Shown here piece by piece: positions 6,256-7,120 of a stretch of DNA of 7,120 nt (positions within the stretch are counted from its first letter, which is position 1; the number at the start of each line of letters is the position of its first letter). Below the pieces are notes generated by a model, which saw nothing but the letters and a program-made list of their open reading frames with translations, made no database searches and had not been told where the DNA came from. This DNA comes from Alphaproteobacteria bacterium (GTDB lineage Bacteria > Pseudomonadota > Alphaproteobacteria > ATCC43930 > CGMCC-115725): contig VAZF01000002.1 of NCBI GenBank assembly GCA_005888425.1, positions 1 through 7,120 of the forward strand. The letters are read 5' to 3'. The position numbers were made by a program, and so were the translations under genes.

Positions 6256-6308
6256 CGAAATCGCTTCATCCTGAGGAGCGCCCGCAGAGCGCGTCTCGAA
6301 GGACGCAT
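6189..6308. repeat. Inverted pair of CGTCCTTCGAGACGC-type dispersed repeats
   Basis: Outer arms ATGCGTCCTTCGAGACGC (6189-6206) and its exact reverse complement (6291-6308) flank inner arms GCTCCTCGGGATGA (6220-6233) and TCATCCTGAGGAGC (6266-6279; one mismatch). Between them lie small hairpins, CGTGC-TGC-GCACG at 6207-6219 and a wobble-paired counterpart at 6280-6290. The central loop is about 32 nt (6234-6265). The motif, with CTCATCCTGAGGAGC and GTCTCGAAGGA, is a repeat I recall as very frequent between genes of Bradyrhizobium-like genomes. Here it occupies the 5' end of the substrate-binding protein gene, so its bases are translated in frame as FETRSAGAPQDEAIS-like and RAQHGVSKDA-like peptide. 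Confidence 0.88.
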
Positions 6309-6319
6309 GACCTTCCTCC
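6306..6319 (-). promoter_or_regulatory. Strong Shine-Dalgarno and ATG, probable original start of the substrate-binding protein
   Basis: Reading the minus strand, GGAGGAAGG (6319-6311) is followed at 6-nt spacing (from GGAGG) by ATG at 6308-6306. This ATG now opens only a 19-codon frame that ends in TGA inside the repeat's loop. Joining this ATG to the codon at 6189 would give MFSRCIAWRRRLRFWLLL, a normal signal-peptide start. The site is thus probably the native initiation region, separated from its coding sequence by the repeat. This is inference from spacing and frame. Confidence 0.55.
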
Positions 6320-6342
6320 AGCCCCACCCTTCATGCGCTGGG

Positions 6343-7120
6343 TCACGCGGCGCCGCGGCGATGCGAGAAGGCGGTCTCCTGGCTGGTGATGAATTCGAGG
6401 AGCGCCGCCCGGCCGCTCTCATTGACCCGCCGCGCGCGCAGGATCGCGCCGGCGACTTCGCCCGGTTGCGTCACCCGCTCGCTCCAGCCGCCGAGATCCT
6501 GCGCGAGGTTCGCGTAATTGCCGCCGAGATCGCGCGTCCGGTGCTTCTCGTGCGACAGCGCCATCGCATGCGTCTCGATCGCCATTGTCGAATTGTTGAG
6601 GACGATCGTCGTGATCGGGATGCCGCAGCGCGCCGCCGTCTCGAAATCGAGGCCGGTCATGCCAAAGGCCGCATCGCCCATAAAGTTGACGCAGAATTTG
6701 TCGGGCGCGCCGATCTTGGCGCCGATCGCGAGCCCCAGGCCCGTGCCGAGCTGGTGCGACTTGCCCCACCCCAGATACCCGCGCGGCTTTTTCGCGACAT
6801 AGAACGGCAGGAGCTGGTCGCGCGGGCTGCCGGAATCATGGGTGACAATCGCGTCCTCCGACGGAATGACGCGCTGGAATTCCGACATGACGAAATACGG
6901 GTTGATCGGCCGCTCCTGCGACCGCCGCTTGGCTTCCCAGCGGCCGAGCCACTCGACCTTCAATTTCTCGATCTGCTTCGCTGCGCCGTTCGAGGGCTTT
7001 TTCTTGCCGATGCGCTCCTTGGCGGCTTCGACGAGCTGCGTCAGGACGAGCTTGGCGTCGCCGAGGATCGGGATCGCGGTGTCGTTCGCCTTATAAAGGT
7101 CGCGTGCATCGTTGGTGCAG
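6343..7120 (-). CDS. Thiamine-diphosphate-dependent enzyme, C-terminal half (partial, runs off right edge)
   Basis: The frame enters from the right edge and ends with TGA at 6343-6345, giving about 258 visible residues. The end of the central domain (AIPILGDAKLVLTQLVEAA, 7023-7080) is followed by the C-terminal PP domain. The cofactor motif starts at GDAAFGMTGLDFETAA (Gly-Asp codons 6673-6678) and closes with LNNST (Asn-Asn codons 6592-6597), the GDx(about 25)NN pattern. It belongs to the acetolactate synthase/benzoylformate decarboxylase/oxalyl-CoA decarboxylase superfamily, tetrameric cytosolic enzymes that break or make C-C bonds next to a carbonyl. GYLGWGKSHQLGTGLGLAIGAK precedes the motif and is typical. 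The N-terminal PYR domain with the catalytic Glu lies outside the window, so the reaction cannot be named. TTG 6961 is an internal codon, not a start. It lies upstream of, and in line with, the broken substrate-binding protein gene, suggesting one former operon for uptake and degradation of a keto or aromatic acid. Confidence 0.89.
   Translation of the reverse strand, partial: CTNDARDLYKANDTAIPILGDAKLVLTQLVEAAKERIGKKKPSNGAAKQIEKLKVEWLGRWEAKRRSQERPINPYFVMSEFQRVIPSEDAIVTHDSGSPRDQLLPFYVAKKPRGYLGWGKSHQLGTGLGLAIGAKIGAPDKFCVNFMGDAAFGMTGLDFETAARCGIPITTIVLNNSTMAIETHAMALSHEKHRTRDLGGNYANLAQDLGGWSERVTQPGEVAGAILRARRVNESGRAALLEFITSQETAFSHRRGAA

Noticed and set aside
6189..6308. CRISPR repeat or insertion-sequence end
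   Set aside because: Only one inverted pair with no regular spacers, no transposase gene, and internal hairpins matching a REP-like element instead.

Overview
The window looks like chromosomal DNA of a high-GC alphaproteobacterium, most likely in or near the Hyphomicrobiales (Bradyrhizobium/Rhodopseudomonas-like). This rests on GC-rich codon use, the families present (branched-chain amino-acid-type ABC binding protein, thiamine-diphosphate enzyme, luciferase-like monooxygenase, GFA protein), and dispersed palindromic repeats of kinds common in such genomes. The taxonomic call is inference, since no marker gene is present.

Layout. From the left edge to 501 (minus strand) there is a partial lipoprotein gene with a phage-tail-lysozyme-like domain. 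A 145-bp divergent intergenic region follows. A five-gene plus-strand cluster occupies 647-5053: a luciferase-like flavin-dependent monooxygenase, an alpha/beta hydrolase, a crotonase-superfamily protein that resembles 6-oxocamphor hydrolase (a beta-diketone C-C hydrolase), a GFA/CENP-V-type zinc protein, and an HSL-family esterase. The last three overlap or abut (ATGA and TAATG junctions) and are surely co-transcribed. The first three are separated by two unrelated palindromic repeats. Converging on the cluster from the right (minus strand) are a broken ABC-transporter substrate-binding protein gene (5057-6255) and the C-terminal half of a thiamine-diphosphate enzyme (6343 to the right edge).

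How the genes may work together. A flavin monooxygenase, a beta-diketone hydrolase with the expected active-site residues, and two esterase-type hydrolases would suit oxidative ring opening of an alicyclic or terpenoid-like ketone: oxygenation, C-C cleavage, then ester or lactone hydrolysis. The pathway and substrate are inference; no regulator or intact transporter lies inside the window.

Most notable points: (1) the active-site match of the 2917-3690 product to 6-oxocamphor hydrolase; (2) the substrate-binding protein gene carries an out-of-frame junction at about 5980-5990 where roughly 35 family residues appear to be missing; (3) the same gene has a 120-bp inverted-repeat element lodged between a textbook Shine-Dalgarno/ATG and its signal-peptide codons; (4) three different palindromic repeat families occur within 4.4 kb.
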